Source: Camellia lanceoleosa
Lineage: Eukaryota; Streptophyta; Magnoliopsida; Ericales; Theaceae
Assembly: GCA_025200525.1 (NCBI GenBank)
Contig: CM045763.1
Location: forward strand, 156,432,246-156,496,245
Length of the DNA stretch: 64,000 nucleotides
Reading direction: 5' to 3'
The notes beneath the pieces were generated by a model. The model searched no databases. It had not been told where the DNA came from and saw only the letters and a program-made list of their open reading frames with translations. The position numbers and the translations under genes are program-made. Positions 10,471 through 23,723 of the stretch are shown here, piece by piece. Position 1 is the stretch's first letter, and the number at the start of each line of letters is the position of its first letter.

Positions 10471-13350
10471 TCAATTAGCCACCACAATAGTGGTTCTAGG
10501 ACTTGGGAGCCCCATGTATGCTAATCTGGGAGAAAGCCGGACCTTTGGGCTCGGCCGTGGAGAAGGGATCGGACCATAGTTTCCAAAGAGTCCAGTGGCG
10601 ACTCGGGGCGACAGGTTAACTTGTTCAAGTGCTCGGGATTGTAGCTCTGTTGGGTAGTCCCGAACACAACCGATACGAGGGCCAGTTCCCGTCGTCCACT
10701 TGCACGACAAGCGCTTAGCCAAGTTAAAGACCGGTGCTTCCGCACTGGCATCAGCAGTGCCCATATCTTCTTGATGATCACTTGTAATTGTGGTTTCCAC
10801 TGCATCACACTCTACATTAGATGTGTTTGTATCTTCAGATTGTGTATTTGTAGCCAGACTTGTTACAGGTGGCTCTGGCTTTGACTTCTCATAAATAACT
10901 TTCACTGAAGGATAGTCATCATCAATTGCACACCTCTGTATAAAAAGAAAATGGTCATCAGTATATCTTTAGGGATTGCTCATAAAAACAGCTCAACAGA
11001 AACATATTACACACACATCAGTTACGAACTATGAAGCATGGGCACTCCAAAAAAATTGTAGTACGAGTACCAGGTACTTACCCAACATGGGTACGCAAAA
11101 TACAGCTCGGTTATGGCTCAAGTATGGGATGGGTACAATTTGGGTACATTTGTGGGTACTTTAGGGCATAAATGTAACTTTCTTTTTTAAAATATAGGAG
11201 TACTAGAACAATTATATTGTGCCTATTTTAAAAAATATAATATATTTTTGCAATTATCAAAAATATAAAAATGCCTAAGGTTCTTCTTTTGACCATTATA
11301 AAAATAATTTAATTCATCCTTCCTAGATTACGAACACCTAAATAACTTGGTATGTATGTCCATAAAAGGTACACATACGCGTCAAAAAATATGTAGAGAT
11401 AACTGCATACAGGTTCAGAACAAGTACCTTAACATTGGTGAGATCTACATGGTGTTCCTCGAGGAAGCTAACGAATTCCCGGAAGTTCTCTTCTGTTGGG
11501 TGATAGTGACCGCTGTATGGCCATATAGCCTGGAAAAGAAAGTCATAACAAAAGACATAATGAGAATCACATGACAAAAGCATAATTGCTAATATTTGAT
11601 GCAAGTGTAGAGATGTGTGTCTGCATTTAGTACCTCAAGAACCCCGTCATGAGCAACTAATCTTCCAGCCGCTGTGGTGGCTGCACCGGAAAGAAAACTC
11701 GAGTGCTGAAACACACCTTCCTTCTTCTGCCCCACATACAAATTCCTTGATGTGCTTAGGACAAAAATCCACTTGAACCCTCTGTGGTTTCTCTGAGCGA
11801 ACCACTTTGTCCATACACAAGCTTCCCATTTTCAACTACTACTTCATACGCTTCCCTTTCCTTCTGAAAGGAGACCGGCAAAGATAGCAATATGTTAGAT
11901 ATACACACAATAGATAGTTTATGTAAGGAAATATTGTAAAATTCTTAGATGATTTAAAACTTACCGGTCCTAGGTATTTGATACATTGGCGTTGTAGATT
12001 GATCCTTGGGCAGGCGTCGAGGTTTACTTCCTTGCCATCGCCTACATCCAACCTTCATAGATCAAAGAAGTAGATTGTAAGAGGTAGTCATCACATGGTA
12101 AATTGCGCTTTAAGACTTCTATTCTATATGGTCAATGCTTGGATGTGAGAAAGTGGAAGCAATGAAAGAATAAAGGGTGTTTTATTTATCCTTGTTTGGG
12201 TTTTTTGGCGATCCAACTAAACAAATTTGTGAAGCTTAAGATTCCAAACCTTTTTAATAGAAAAATCATGTTTCTAAGATGTTAAATCAGACTAAACACA
12301 TTTGTCTTTCTTTTGTTTTGCAATAAGTTGCTCATCAACTGAACAGAGCACACGTTAAGCAATACAAAGTACTCACCAATAGAAGAAAGGCTGAGCACTC
12401 TCGCTTTGAAACCAGACATCATAATACAAATGTAAGTTGTGCCCATATCGATGTCGTGGATCAATCTGTAAAAAAATAAAATAAAATTGATGAGAGTGGT
12501 TAGACCATTGACTTTAAGTGAAATCAATATTATGATCTTTGAATAAAAATTTTAATTGGGACAAAAGAGGTCTCATAAAAGCACTTACAGCTTCAAGCCA
12601 ATGTTGAAGGGCTAGTTTTTGAGCCTTCTCATCCTTGGACAATCCCTTACCCACCTTGGCAGCTCTTGTCCTTGCCCTGGCCCACCGTGAAACAGCGGTT
12701 TCAGGTTTCTCGACATTGAAGAACGACACAGAGCTCTGTTTGAGAGCTGCAAAGTCTAATGCTTTCCACCTACAAAAATTATTTTTTAAAAGAATGTTAA
12801 GCAACTTAAAAAACATTTTATGTGATTACGAGCAAAAACTTGTAATAGGTTGTTAAGAGACAAACCATAGCTCTTCAACCACGACTGCACAATCTGCAAG
12901 GTTTCTTCGAGTACGGTAACTCTTATAGACTTTCTGAAGCTTAACTGCAGCGGCATCAAGCTCACATACGGGTCTTGGTGAAAACAATATTGCCGGTTCG
13001 GGAAGTGAAATTGAGGGCACTGATTTATCAATAAACCCATCAACTTTATTGTTCGAAGCAGTCAAACCTGAATTCCTTATGTCTTGAACTAAATTCTTGA
13101 ACGAAAGAGTTGTTTCGAGTATTATTTTCACGGGTTCACAGTTCTTCAAGTTTATAGAACTCTTTGTACTCCTCTTATCAAAACCATTAGACTTGGGAAT
13201 GGTTTCTGAATCTGTTTCCTTAAAACTATCAGTTCTCAAGGTCACCTCTTGTCCTTTGTAAGCAAAATTGATGTTGTGGGCCAAACTGAAAAACCAATGG
13301 TTCACAATTTCCTCCAAAGCTGATGGAAGTAAGGATAACGATAAACCCAT
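10471..13350 (-). CDS. IQM family IQ-motif (calmodulin-binding) protein, seven coding exons, frameshifted
   Basis: Minus-strand exons read from spliced homology and GT..AG sites: 13350-12866, 12769-12589, 12465-12377, 12052-11965, 11863-11634, 11529-11428, 10935-10471. The start [16 protein letters not shown] matches IQM N-termini. An IQ motif ([14 protein letters not shown]) lies at about residues 131-152. After it come the conserved [52 protein letters not shown] and [20 protein letters not shown] blocks. The C-terminus has Ser-Pro-Arg repeats ([15 protein letters not shown]). Known IQM proteins bind calmodulin without needing calcium and act in stomatal movement and stress responses. The summed exons come to 1640 bases, one short of 547 codons. 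A base is missing in exon 5 near 11773-11777 (GGT TC- AAG TGG), so the frame as written stops after about 316 of 546 residues. This is either a sequence error or a null allele. Confidence 0.92.
11040..11165. repeat. GGGTAC-rich intronic repeat
   Basis: In the intron between coding exons 6 and 7 of the IQM gene, the words GGTAC or GGGTAC recur at short irregular spacing (about six times in 125 bp). It looks like a short degenerate repeat; no function is visible. Confidence 0.35.
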
Positions 13351-14260
13351 AACAGATTTCAATATTTTAGAAGTGTCACCTGCACATTAAGATTTAGAAA
13401 ACTATGTAAATTTACAAAATGATAAAAGAAGAGAGAACAAAAAGGCTATTATGAATTTACTCCTGCAAGAGTTCCATCAAATGCTAACTTTTCTAATCCA
13501 AAGGATTGGACTAATGACGTATGCAATACTTGAATTCTCGATACAAAAAAACTGAGTGAAACGGATCTATTTTCCATTTCCCCATCAAATATAAAATTAT
13601 TCATACACATAAATAGATGCATCTATACTTTGATAAAGGTATCGAAATATACATCGGTATCAATGATACGGTCATATATCGACCAAATATCAAACAATAT
13701 TGGCTAATATATTAATGAATAACGGCATCGGAAGTCCAAATTCTCAACACATAATGGCCAATCTGATAATAACGGCCAACATTTAAAACCTTAAGGTATA
13801 CACCAATAGAGCCCTAGAAAATTATTGAATATTTTAATTTTAACAAAACAAATTCAGGTCTCCATAGAAAAAATTACTCAGAAAAGTGTCTATGCCGAGT
13901 TTAAATTTACGCGACATATTCAAATTTGGAAACTTTTTCTGATATTTTTCATTTCCGTCTCAAATGATTAGAATCTAATGTCATCCCAAACTAACCATCT
14001 TCCAAATTCTATCATAAATAATCAAAACTAACACCAAAATTACAAACAATAAACAGACAATAAACACAATATGGTCCATGAAATATACAATTCTAACCAA
14101 TCAACCCCTAAAATCCACAAACACGTATCATAGAAGTTTTTGAGAGAGAACACAACTGTCATACCTGATCAGAGCTTTCAAAAAGTTCTTCTTTTATCTT
14201 CCTCAAAACAAATTATCACTTCGGAAAAAAAACCCAATATCAAGTTACAAGATTCTCCAA
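13351..14260 (-). other. 5' leader and first intron of the IQM gene
   Basis: A donor CAG|GTATGA at 14165/14164 and an acceptor GTGCAG|GTGACA at 13380/13379 define an intron in the 5' untranslated region (13380-14164). The leader then continues at 13379-13351 to the start ATG at 13350-13348. A leader intron is common in plant genes of this kind. A TATCGGTATC-type repeat (13630-13745) sits in the intron. The transcription start is only estimated. Confidence 0.5.
13630..13745. repeat. TATCGGTATC-type short repeat, copy 2
   Basis: Words and their order match the repeat at 10325-10425: TATCG, CGGTATCA, CGGTCATATATCG, CAATATTGGCTAATATAT. This copy lies in the first (leader) intron of the IQM gene. 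Confidence 0.5.
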
Positions 14261-14289
14261 CTCTGACAGCTTTAGTTATATACCTGGCC

Positions 14290-14299
14290 TTTATATATA
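14290..14299 (-). promoter_or_regulatory. Candidate TATA box of the IQM gene
   Basis: On the minus strand the sequence is TATATATAAAGGCC, a strong plant TATA box. It lies about 125 bp before the leader-intron donor at 14165. A start about 30 bp downstream would give a first leader exon of about 100 bp. Another TATAAGG lies near 14726-14732, so the choice is tentative. Confidence 0.4.
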
Positions 14300-14565
14300 T
14301 CCAAAAGACCCAAAAATTTTCAGACACGTTTCAAGCGATGACTGGAAATTATACAACAGTCCTTTTTACCAGCTTACTCAAATGGTCCTTGAATGAGAAT
14401 GGAATAGTGGGTTTGATTTATCAGATAGCTAGTTTCAAACCCACGAGCTTGTTTTTGCTGAATTCAAAGCTTGATATTTTGAAACCCCTTTGGAAACGGC
14501 AAAAGCTTTATAGGGTTTTGTCTCCCCACAGTGACTCAGAGAGAGAAAGAGAAAATAGAGGATGA

Positions 14566-16708
14566 GACAGATAGAGAGTCAAAGAAAGTAACTGCTACTT
14601 GTAACTTCTATGAAAAAGCACTCGGATTTTGCTCATCACATGATGAAGTAGAACATGTCAACAACTACTATAGTAATAGTAGTTTAATTAGACTTGGCTG
14701 GACTCCCGGCTCCACCAATACGCGCCTTATATTAGAAAGAAAATTTGAGCTTGTTTGACAAGAAAATGAAAAGGAAAATAGTTGATACCTCCACGTGCCA
14801 TGATTAGTATTCATTTTTTTTAATTATATATTTAATTATATCAAATTTAATTTTTTGTTATGTTATTATAAGTGAATTTATAAGTCTAAAACGGGGAGTC
14901 TTTAACATTTTCCCAATAAAAATTAAAGTGTTGACAAAAAGTTTACAATTTATTGCTTTTAATAAGGATGTAAATGATTTAGTTCTGTTGGTGTGGAAAG
15001 AAAGTTTAATATTGAACCGAATATGTCAATTTTGATAATTGAGGGTCGACGCAGATCGTATGTTACGGTTTGATTTTATCGATTTAGTATAGATGAAGAA
15101 TTTACATAAAATTTTAAAGTGTTTTATAAAAACTTATACAATTTTATGTTAGGCATAAATGAGAAAAGTACGAAACTTACATTATGAATATCTCCTTTCA
15201 TCGTTTTTATCACAAAAAGTGTATTATATTGGTAACTCGTATGATGCTCAATGAATTAAAATATAAAATTATTTTAATCTAATATTTAGGCCAGTTCAAT
15301 TTGTTGATATAAAAAACTTAAAAGAGAAAGAAGTTGTGCATTATGAAAAATGAACCAAAGCCAAAACTTAGGTTGATTTCAAGCGGATGATTTAGTTCCA
15401 TCAATTTTTCTTACAACCCTAATTTTAGTTTACAGAAAACATTAAGTATGTTTATGTTTATTTTTGGTAAAAATAATAACAAAAATTATATTTGTTATAT
15501 ATGTGTTTTAAATTTTTGTTTTGAAAGCAAGTTAAAAGGATGGCTCGTAAGAGGTGATTATTGAAGGTTGAAAATAGTAGCTAGAGGTGGTTGTTGTGGC
15601 ATCAAAGGTAGTTGACACTACCCTAGTGGGAGGTTGTTGGCAATGCTCAAAAGTAGTTGCCGGCAATCAAAGTTGGTGGTGGTTGAAGGTATAGTTGTTG
15701 ACAGTTGAAGGTGGTCGTGGCTGAAGTTTGTTTTGGCAAGACATTGTGGTTGAAGATGGTTTTTGTGAAGAGATGGTGGTCAAATGAAGTCATTAGCGAT
15801 GATGGTCGATGGTGGTGCTAAGCAATAGATAGTGGTTTGAATATATTGAAAAAAAAAAAATTTAAACAAGTAAAACAAACTTTTATGTGGTTACAAAAAT
15901 TTAGCAAATTTTATAAACTGTTTACAATTTTTTTAAAACAAAAACGGACACCAAACGATTTTTGGTTTATAGTTTTCAAAAATTCTATAAATACAAACAA
16001 ATATATATATATATATATATAAACATTACCAAATAGGCTTATACCTAAAATAAATTTGATTCACACATTTTAAATAATATATATTTTAAATATTTTTCTA
16101 AATATGTATTTTTGGTGGAAGGGTTTTGCTAACAACCCCTAATGAAAGTTGACTCAAAACCATATGATGTAAAAATAAAATAAAAATAAAATTAGAACTT
16201 TAATACACGTTTCACTTATTTTCAAACATTTTTATTTAATTTTATATATTTTTCATATATTTAATATTTTTTATCTATATATTACTAACATTATTCATTA
16301 ATTACCTATGCGCACTGATTGACATTTCTTTAGGTAAAATTTAACCGACTTAATACTAAATTATTAAATAGTCCCAAAATATCCTGTTGCATTGATTGCG
16401 TGGTCCTCCCAACAAATGACAAACAACAACCCATAGTCATTTCTTGTATCCCATCTTCCAAACATAGGTAAGTAACCATGTATCGCCTATAATATTATTT
16501 ATCATTACAACATGGATTTAAATCATTACGTCAACAATGTCACATGATTATTTAAAATACTCAATAATTACTCTTGAGCTACCTCAATTAGTTATTATTG
16601 TATACTTTCAAATGAAATTAGGAGATCAATTCTTATCGAAGTCTTTCTTATATTAATTTAGTGGTTAATGATCATGAATTTGCAGAGTTGTAAGTGTTAT
16701 TGAATTTT
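14566..16708. other. Intergenic DNA between the IQM gene and MULE-1
   Basis: AT-rich, no recognisable gene. The first few hundred bases are the likely IQM promoter. Around 15560-15830 there is a GT-rich degenerate stretch (GGTGGTTG, GAAGGTGGT words), and at 16000-16021 an (AT)n microsatellite. Open frames here are short and match nothing I know. Confidence 0.5.
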
Positions 16709-16964
16709 GGGTAAATTACACTTACCTCCCTTGAGGTTGTTGATAATACAGGGACCTCTCCTGTAATTTCAATAATTATAGTAACTTCCTTTATTTTACC
16801 TGACAATGTCAAGATTCTCCCATTCCATCTATTTTGCACAAACGACATTAGTGGCCTATACAAAATGACAATATTACCCTTGCTTTTTCTTGCAAAAAGA
16901 TGAAAATGCCCTTTGCGCACAAAATCTCTAATCAGGCTACATTCACAACACACATCGCAATTCC

Positions 16965-17735
16965 TGAGAGAAAGAAGAGAGAGAGAGAGAGAGAGAAACA
17001 ACAGTAAGCAACGACAAGAAGGTTGATCTGTGTGAAAAAGATAAAGAAGCTATTCGATTTTGGCTCGATCTTCGTTGCCAGTGCACATTGTAAAAGAGTT
17101 TCATCGGTGAGAAGTTGTTGTTACGGCTTCTAGGTAAGATTTCGAACTCATTACGCTTCGAATATGATTAATTTGAGTTTGGGGTTTTCAATTTTTTTTC
17201 GTCTTTTTTCTTACAAATTTGTTTCTATTCTGAGTTCAATTTTATGAAATACATGTGAAAAGGGTTTTTTTTTTGAAAATATACATTTAGGGTTTGTATT
17301 TTATTTGTAAAATTTGTAACTGGAAAAAGGAATTTGTTGAATATTACTATAATAATAGTGTGATTTTATTTATTATGAATTTGTGATTTTTTGGATTTTA
17401 TTTATGAGATGTATGTTTAGGGCTTTTATTTGATTTACAAAATTTTTGACTAGAAAAGATGAATTTGTTGAATATTTATGATTTTCTGGGTTTTATTTAT
17501 GAGATGTATTTCATTTGCAAAATTTGTCACTGAAAAATAGGGATTTGTTGAATATTAGTATAATAGTAGTGTAATTTAGGGATTTCTTATGAATTTGTCA
17601 ATTTTTTGGGTTTTGTTTATAGGAAATCTATTTTTTCTTATGAATTTGTGAATGTATGGGCTTGCTTATTGTATTAGGGATTTTCTTCATTTTTTCTTCT
17701 TTTCTTCAGTTAATTGTTGAGTACAGTACATCTTA
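16965..17735 (+). other. MULE-1 5' leader with intron
   Basis: A (GA)n run at about 16978-16997 is followed by a leader-like stretch, a donor CTAG|GTAAGA near 17131, and a T-rich intron ending TCTTAG near 17735. The transposase ATG (17768) lies just after. A leader intron is inferred from these splice-like sites only. Confidence 0.4.
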
Positions 17736-18085
17736 GGAATTAATTGTTACTTCATTATGGTCACATTATGGTTGCATTTCCTTATTTTGATTTAATCATA
17801 AACTACAAAGGGAAACTGGGAATAGTGTATGATGTGGATCCAAATATGTATTGCTACATTGATGCCTTGAAGGATGTCACTGCAACAGTCATCTCTCACA
17901 TTTCTTGTAGTAAAGCAATAGCAATCACATTGCATTGTGATATGCCTGGTACTGAGACAAGGAGACTAATAGAAAATGATCTTGATGTGCTGGACATGTT
18001 TTTATGTACAAGGTAGGAGTAAAACAATTAACTTGTATGTAGACATAACATATTCTATTGGAATGAGTGATAGTGGACATAAAAG

Positions 18086-20017
18086 TGTAGCGATCCCGGT
18101 TTCGATCATTCTTTCATGTTTTGCCACTTCGATTAGGCTGGTCGGGGATCGAATTGCCTGGTCAGCTCACGGAGGGTCAGGGGGCAGCGCCCTGGCGAGG
18201 TCGAGGGGCAGCGCCCCAGAAGCAAAAATACAAAATGCATTCGAAATTGCTTGTCCGCTCGAGCAGCCGTTTATGTGCTCGAGTGGAGAATGTTTGGTTT
18301 TAGAAGTTTGACTTGTCTGCAAAAGTACTAGGTTAGTGTATTTGACGCTCGAGTGAGGCATTCCGCCCTCAAGTGGACGATGTCATATCAGTTCGTGAAT
18401 CTGATATTTCAGATAACTTTTTTAGTCCTCTCTCTCTCTCTCTAAAACTCTCTAGAATTCCAGATCGGGAGCTTCTCTCTCTAGAAGTCATCCTCTCTCT
18501 TTGATTTCTCTAAATCCATTGGGATTTAGACCTAAGTTCTTCACCAAAGTTGGTTATCATCTCGAAGGCTTCGTTATGTGCGGTGAAGATCGAGTTTCGA
18601 CACCGTTGATTTTGGGAGTTTCATCTCATTTCTTCTTCAAAACTTGAAGTAGGGATTTTCTTAGAGTTATATATATATTTGCAAGATCTATATGATTTTT
18701 GAAATCATCTTTTGATAGCTTTGAAAATTGATTGTTGATTCAAGAAGTTGAGCGATTTTGAAAGTGGGTTTGTCTTTTGTTCTTTTAAAATGATCTTATG
18801 GGTTTTGATCTTCGTTAATTGAAGAAAAGATGATTTTGAAAAGTTTTTTTTCAAAGGATTTGAGTTGTATAGTTTTGGTGAGAAAACCTAGAATTTGGAG
18901 ATTTTTTTAAAAGAGACTGAAAATCTATGAATGATATTGTTGTATTTATTTTGCGTGTCAAAACAAATGGATGTTTGGAAAATTTCTTATTTATATTTTT
19001 ATAAATGATGAATTTTAGGGAATATGAGAATTGTTGTTCATTTTGGAAATTATTGTTCAAAACGTTGAAATAGTCTTGCAATGACTAATTATTGAGGATA
19101 CTTGAGAAGAGGGAATTGTGCTATTTCTTGGATGATGAATTGGAATAAAAGTATTTATATTCATCTTGTGTTATGGGCATAAAGATTTATTTGATTACAT
19201 TAAACTTTGAAAGTTAATTTGAAAACTTGCATTGAGAAAAGAATGTCGAGAAACAAGTTTTTATGAAATGGTTTTGGGGTAAATACGTTGGTAAGTTTTG
19301 ATAGGTGGTGTAGATGATGTTGAATAAATTGGCTTGAGAGTCCGGGGTGAAAGACTGAAAACACACGCGAATAGGTGTCGAGCCTTCCGTTTAATACCGG
19401 TAAAAATGACAATTTGGTAGTACTTGTATAGTCTACTTGCAGACACCGACCTAGGGATTACCAGAGTCGTATTTACCGCCCTTGAAATAAATTGTTAAGT
19501 TTTGAACAATTGAAATTGCATGACATCATTGAGCATGATGGTTTTCAAAAGATGAAAATATGATTTATTTTCAAAAAAGGTCATAGCATGGCATGTGCAT
19601 TTCATCTCTTGAGACTTATATAAAATGTATATACTTTGTTAAGGATTTCCTAGTAGGCTTTATGCTCACCCTACGGCATTTTTGTGCAGAAAAAGATATG
19701 GTGATGCCGCCTAACTAAAGGCTAGGAAATGTGTGTTGAGAGTACAAGACTCTCATTTTACTGTGACTCTATGTGTAAGCCAAGGGCTGTATGTGTGTGG
19801 GTTTGAATAACCGTTTTATGTAACTAGGCTCAAGCCTTGGAAACTTGTAAACCCTTAGGGGTATTTATTTGTTTATTTACTTGTTGTTGGATTAATGTAT
19901 TGTTGCATGAAGAACTATTGTATCATGTAAAGTAAGTTTGGAGATTTATATTTGGTTTTCCTTGAAAGTGCCATGATTGTTGTATTATCATTTGGGCTAG
20001 AAATTTGAAGTGTTACA
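18086..20017 (+). mobile_element. Solo LTR, same family as the 31600-41035 gypsy element
   Basis: It starts TGTAGCGATCCCGG, ends GGTGTTACA-like (AGTGTTACA), and is flanked by AAAAG on both sides (18081-18085, 20018-20022). Most of its length parallels the LTRs at 31600-33580 and 39051-41035, for example the GCAGACACCGACCTAGGGATTACC-type block near 19440. At 1932 bp it matches their 1981 and 1985 bp. No internal region is present. It interrupts the MULE-1 transposase. Confidence 0.92.
18250..18390 (+). repeat. CGCTCGAG-type palindromic module
   Basis: Near the LTR start are GTCCGCTCGAGCAGCC, GTGCTCGAGTGGAG, the word CTGCAAAAGTACTAG, then ACGCTCGAGTGAGG. This is a slightly decayed version of the module in the related LTRs (31840-31950, 39275-39405). 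See the findings for its presence in other LTR families. Confidence 0.7.
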
Positions 20018-22250
20018 AAAAGTGATGATGGAAATGGTGGAGGTGGAAATCGTGGAGTAAATGCTGTAGATGTAGAGCAAGACTACCACATTGTAGATGT
20101 AGATAAGGATAAAAATGAATTAGATGGCAATGAGATTTTGAGTGATGATAATAATGAGTGCTCATGTAAAGATGATGATGCTAAACTTAGTGATTACCAA
20201 TCTGGTGATGATGAAGTGGCATATTCTACTACTGATGATGATTATGATAATGAAGCAGACTGTCTAGATGATGAAGAGATAAGGTTTGTAGGCATTAAGT
20301 ATGATGGTACCTATAATGAGAAAGAACCATGTCTTAATCAAGATGGAGAAGTTGTATTGGAAGAGGGGATGATTTTTCCAGAAGTGAATACTTTCAGGCT
20401 AGATTGAGGGACTATACAGCGCAAATTGGTTTTAAGATAGTAATGGACAAAAATGAAAAGTCTAGAGTAACAGTCCATTGTGCTGTTGAGGGCTGCCCTT
20501 GGAGAATTCATGCATCTCCACTTCCAGATGGGATCACCTACAAGATTAAAACCTTAGTACCTACTCACACATGTAGTCAGATGAACACAAACACTGAAGC
20601 TACATCAACTTGGATTGCTAAAAAAATAGTTGAAAGTTTTAAGGAGAATCCACACATTGGCTTAGATACTATGCAAGTGAAACTAAATACAATGTTTGGG
20701 ATTGAGGCTTCAAGAATGCAGCTATATAGAGCCAAAAAGATGTGTAAGGAGGAGTTAGAGGGTGATTATGAAAGCCAATATGTGTTGTTGCCAACATATG
20801 CTAAGGAAATGAAGAAAACAAACCCTGGTAGCTTTGTGGTCATAAATTATGACCTACTCCCTACCCCAATCTCAGAAGATGGAGAAGAACTAGACCCTAC
20901 CATTTCTCAGTATCCATTGTTCCAAAGCATTTTCATATCATTTGATGCAATGAAAGCAGGGTTCATTAATGGATGTAGGCCCTTCATAGAGGCAGATGGT
21001 TGTCACATGAAGGGTCCCTATGGTGGTGTTTTAATTTTAGCAGTTGCCATAGATAGAAATAATGGCCTATTTCCATTGGCATTAGCAGTAGTAGAGGGTG
21101 AATGCAAGGACATTTGGTCTTTTTTCTTGGCCAACTTGAGAACAATCATAGAAGATGCACTCCCTTCTAGATCATAGACCATCATGTCTGATCAATAAAA
21201 GGTAGTTTATTGACATATTCAACAACTACTTTACTTACATAATGCTTTATTGTCTAATTTTAAACTTGTAATGGTTACTAATGTTTCATTGTTTTTGTAT
21301 ACAGGGCCTTGACAAGATTGTCAGTGATATTATACCAGAGGCAACTCATAGAAGATGTTGCGTGCACTTATTCAACAATTTCAGAGCCAAATTTCCTGGT
21401 TTGATTTTGAGAAAGCAATTTTGGAGGGCAGCAAGGGCTTACAATTAGATAGAGTATGATCAAGCTATGCAAGCCATTAAGAACCTGAACAATGATGATT
21501 TTCATTGGCTGCAAAAGGTTCCAATTGAAGGAAGGTCTAGGCATGGATTTGATGATAGGATTAGAAGTGATCACATCATAAATAACATGACAAAGTCCTT
21601 TAAAAATTGGTTGCGAAATTTGAGAAGTCATCCAATTTTAACCATGTTAGAGGGCATAAGGTGCAAGTTGATAGGTAAGTTTCAGATGAGATACCAAAAG
21701 GCAATGTAATGGAAATCTAATGTGACATTGAACATCAAGAAACAACTTAAGGTCACACTGAAATGGTCAAAGACTTGTAGAGTGGAGTATGTAGAAAGCA
21801 ATGAGTATGAGGTAAAGGATAATGAGGGGGTTAATCACATTGTCCATCTTGGGGCTATGAGTTGTTTATGTAGATGGTGGGAGATATCTGGTCTCCTATG
21901 CAAACATGTTGTGGTTGCAATTTCTCAAAGTAAGTTGAACATAAAAGATTTTGTCCACCCCTACTACTCTAAAGCAACTTACTTGAGAGCTAATAGTGGA
22001 ATGATACATCCCATCTTAGACCATAGCATGTGGACACTTATACCCGGGGACCCTTTACAACCCCCACATTTGAAAAAAATTGCCAGGAAGGCCAAAGACT
22101 TCAAGAAAGAGAGCTGTTTATGAGCCTCCAGCTAGAACAAGTCAGAGTAAAAGGTTTAGTACCTTGAGATGCAAATGGTGCATGCAATTTGGACACAACA
22201 AGAGAACTTGCCAAAGAGGTCCAGTCAGGGGTGGAGCATTTAGAAGTGGT

Positions 22251-22488
22251 ACAACTGCTGGTAAGGATAATGGCATAGCTAGTAGTAGAGGTAGTGGCAC
22301 ATCCGGTGGTAAAGGCAGTGACAGAACTGCTGGTAGGGGCAGTGGCATAGCTGGTGGTAGGGGTAGTAGCACATCTAGTGGTAAAGGTAGTGACCGAATT
22401 GCTGGTAGGAGTAGGGGTAAAGGTTTTGTGATAGGCAATTCAGTTGGAAGGGAAAACGTAAGTGGTAGAGGCAATTCAAGTGGGAGGG
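22251..22488 (+). repeat. Gly/Ser/Arg-coding short repeats in the MULE-1 tail
   Basis: Repeated words such as GCTGGTAGGGGCAGTGGCA and TCTAGTGGTAAAGGTAGTGA encode GGRGSGIAGGRGSS-like units. They form the low-complexity tail that often follows the zinc knuckle in MULE transposases. The array is cut by the solo LTR at 22489 and resumes at 27904. Confidence 0.7.
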
Positions 22489-23723
22489 TGTCATGACCCG
22501 AACCCGCCCCTATAGGTTAAGGGCATAACCGGCCAGTAATCAAGAGATTACCTACGGCCTCAAACCATATAAGACATAACTCATCAGAGTAAAGGGGCCA
22601 AACAGAAGCAAATTTAAAACTTTTGTCCATAGAGCTGTGCTTACATGGCACGTTGTAACAATCCATACATATACACGTTAATAACTCACATCAAAATATG
22701 TAATAACACAAAGTGTAATACCCCTGTTCCGTAATATGTTAATTGGTCCTTAATATGAGTATGATTATGTGTTTAATATGATTTTGTGTGCCATTATGTG
22801 GTCTTGGATTTCTATCTGTTCACCGTAGGAATACCTATTTGATTTATCAGCTTTGGAAATTTAATTGGAGGCCTTATCGGCCACAAAACCCGAAATTGAT
22901 TACGCCATTGTGATTGGCATAATTTTTGGAACCTATGGTGAAATTTAATTGAAAATTGATTCGGGTCAGATTAAATCAATTAAATCGGTGAATTAGAGCC
23001 CAATTATCTTATTAATATTATATTGGCCTTAGTGGGTTTTGTTGTGAAGTCACTACACTCTCTATCCTCTCTTTTTCACTTCATTTTGGCTGAATTTGGG
23101 TCTTAAAATAGAGAGAACTGGCTGTAGAGAGAGAGAACGAGAGAATTGTGTGATTTTTGGCTCAAGCTTGGGAATTTGAAGATTAAGCTTAAGGTTTGGC
23201 TAGAACTTGAGTGTTTAAGGCTCCTAGGTGAGTAATTAACCCTCGAATCATGGGTTTTTGTTTGCTATTTGTAAATTCAGAGTTGAATAAGAATAAAGAA
23301 CATGAATTTAATTGAGTATGATGAAATTGAATTGGTTTTGTTGAATTGAAGGCTAAATTGTGTATGCATGTAAGAAATTGTCTTAAATTTGCATGTTTGA
23401 GCTTGAAATACATGATTCATGTAGAGTTTTGGTCAAAGCTCATGATGTAATCACCAATTGTATTATCTAAGTTGAGAATCATCACATGCATGTACAAATT
23501 ATAAGATTGAATGCATGACATTGTTATGTTGGTAATGAGTTTGGTGGAAAATGAGCCATGCATGTGTTTGATTCATGAGATTAAGCTCCATGTTGATGTA
23601 TTCTAGTGTTAGTACCATGTTAGTACAAATATATGTGAGATTGGAGCCATCGTATGCAAGAAAAATTGGTTGAAAGTCGATTTGGAGCTCAATAACTCAA
23701 TCTGGGAAACCCAGAATTTTGAT

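Noticed and set aside
13350..13362. IQM start at position 13362
   Set aside because: That codon is TTG. The first ATG in frame (13350-13348) gives [10 protein letters not shown], which fits the family start.
14140..14565. Plus-strand open frame of 141 codons upstream of the IQM gene
   Set aside because: It runs opposite to the IQM leader exon, its candidate TATA box and leader-intron donor, and has no known motif.
22142..22474. Leu/Pro-rich minus-strand frame
   Set aside because: It is the antisense of the Gly/Ser/Arg-coding repeats in the MULE-1 transposase tail.
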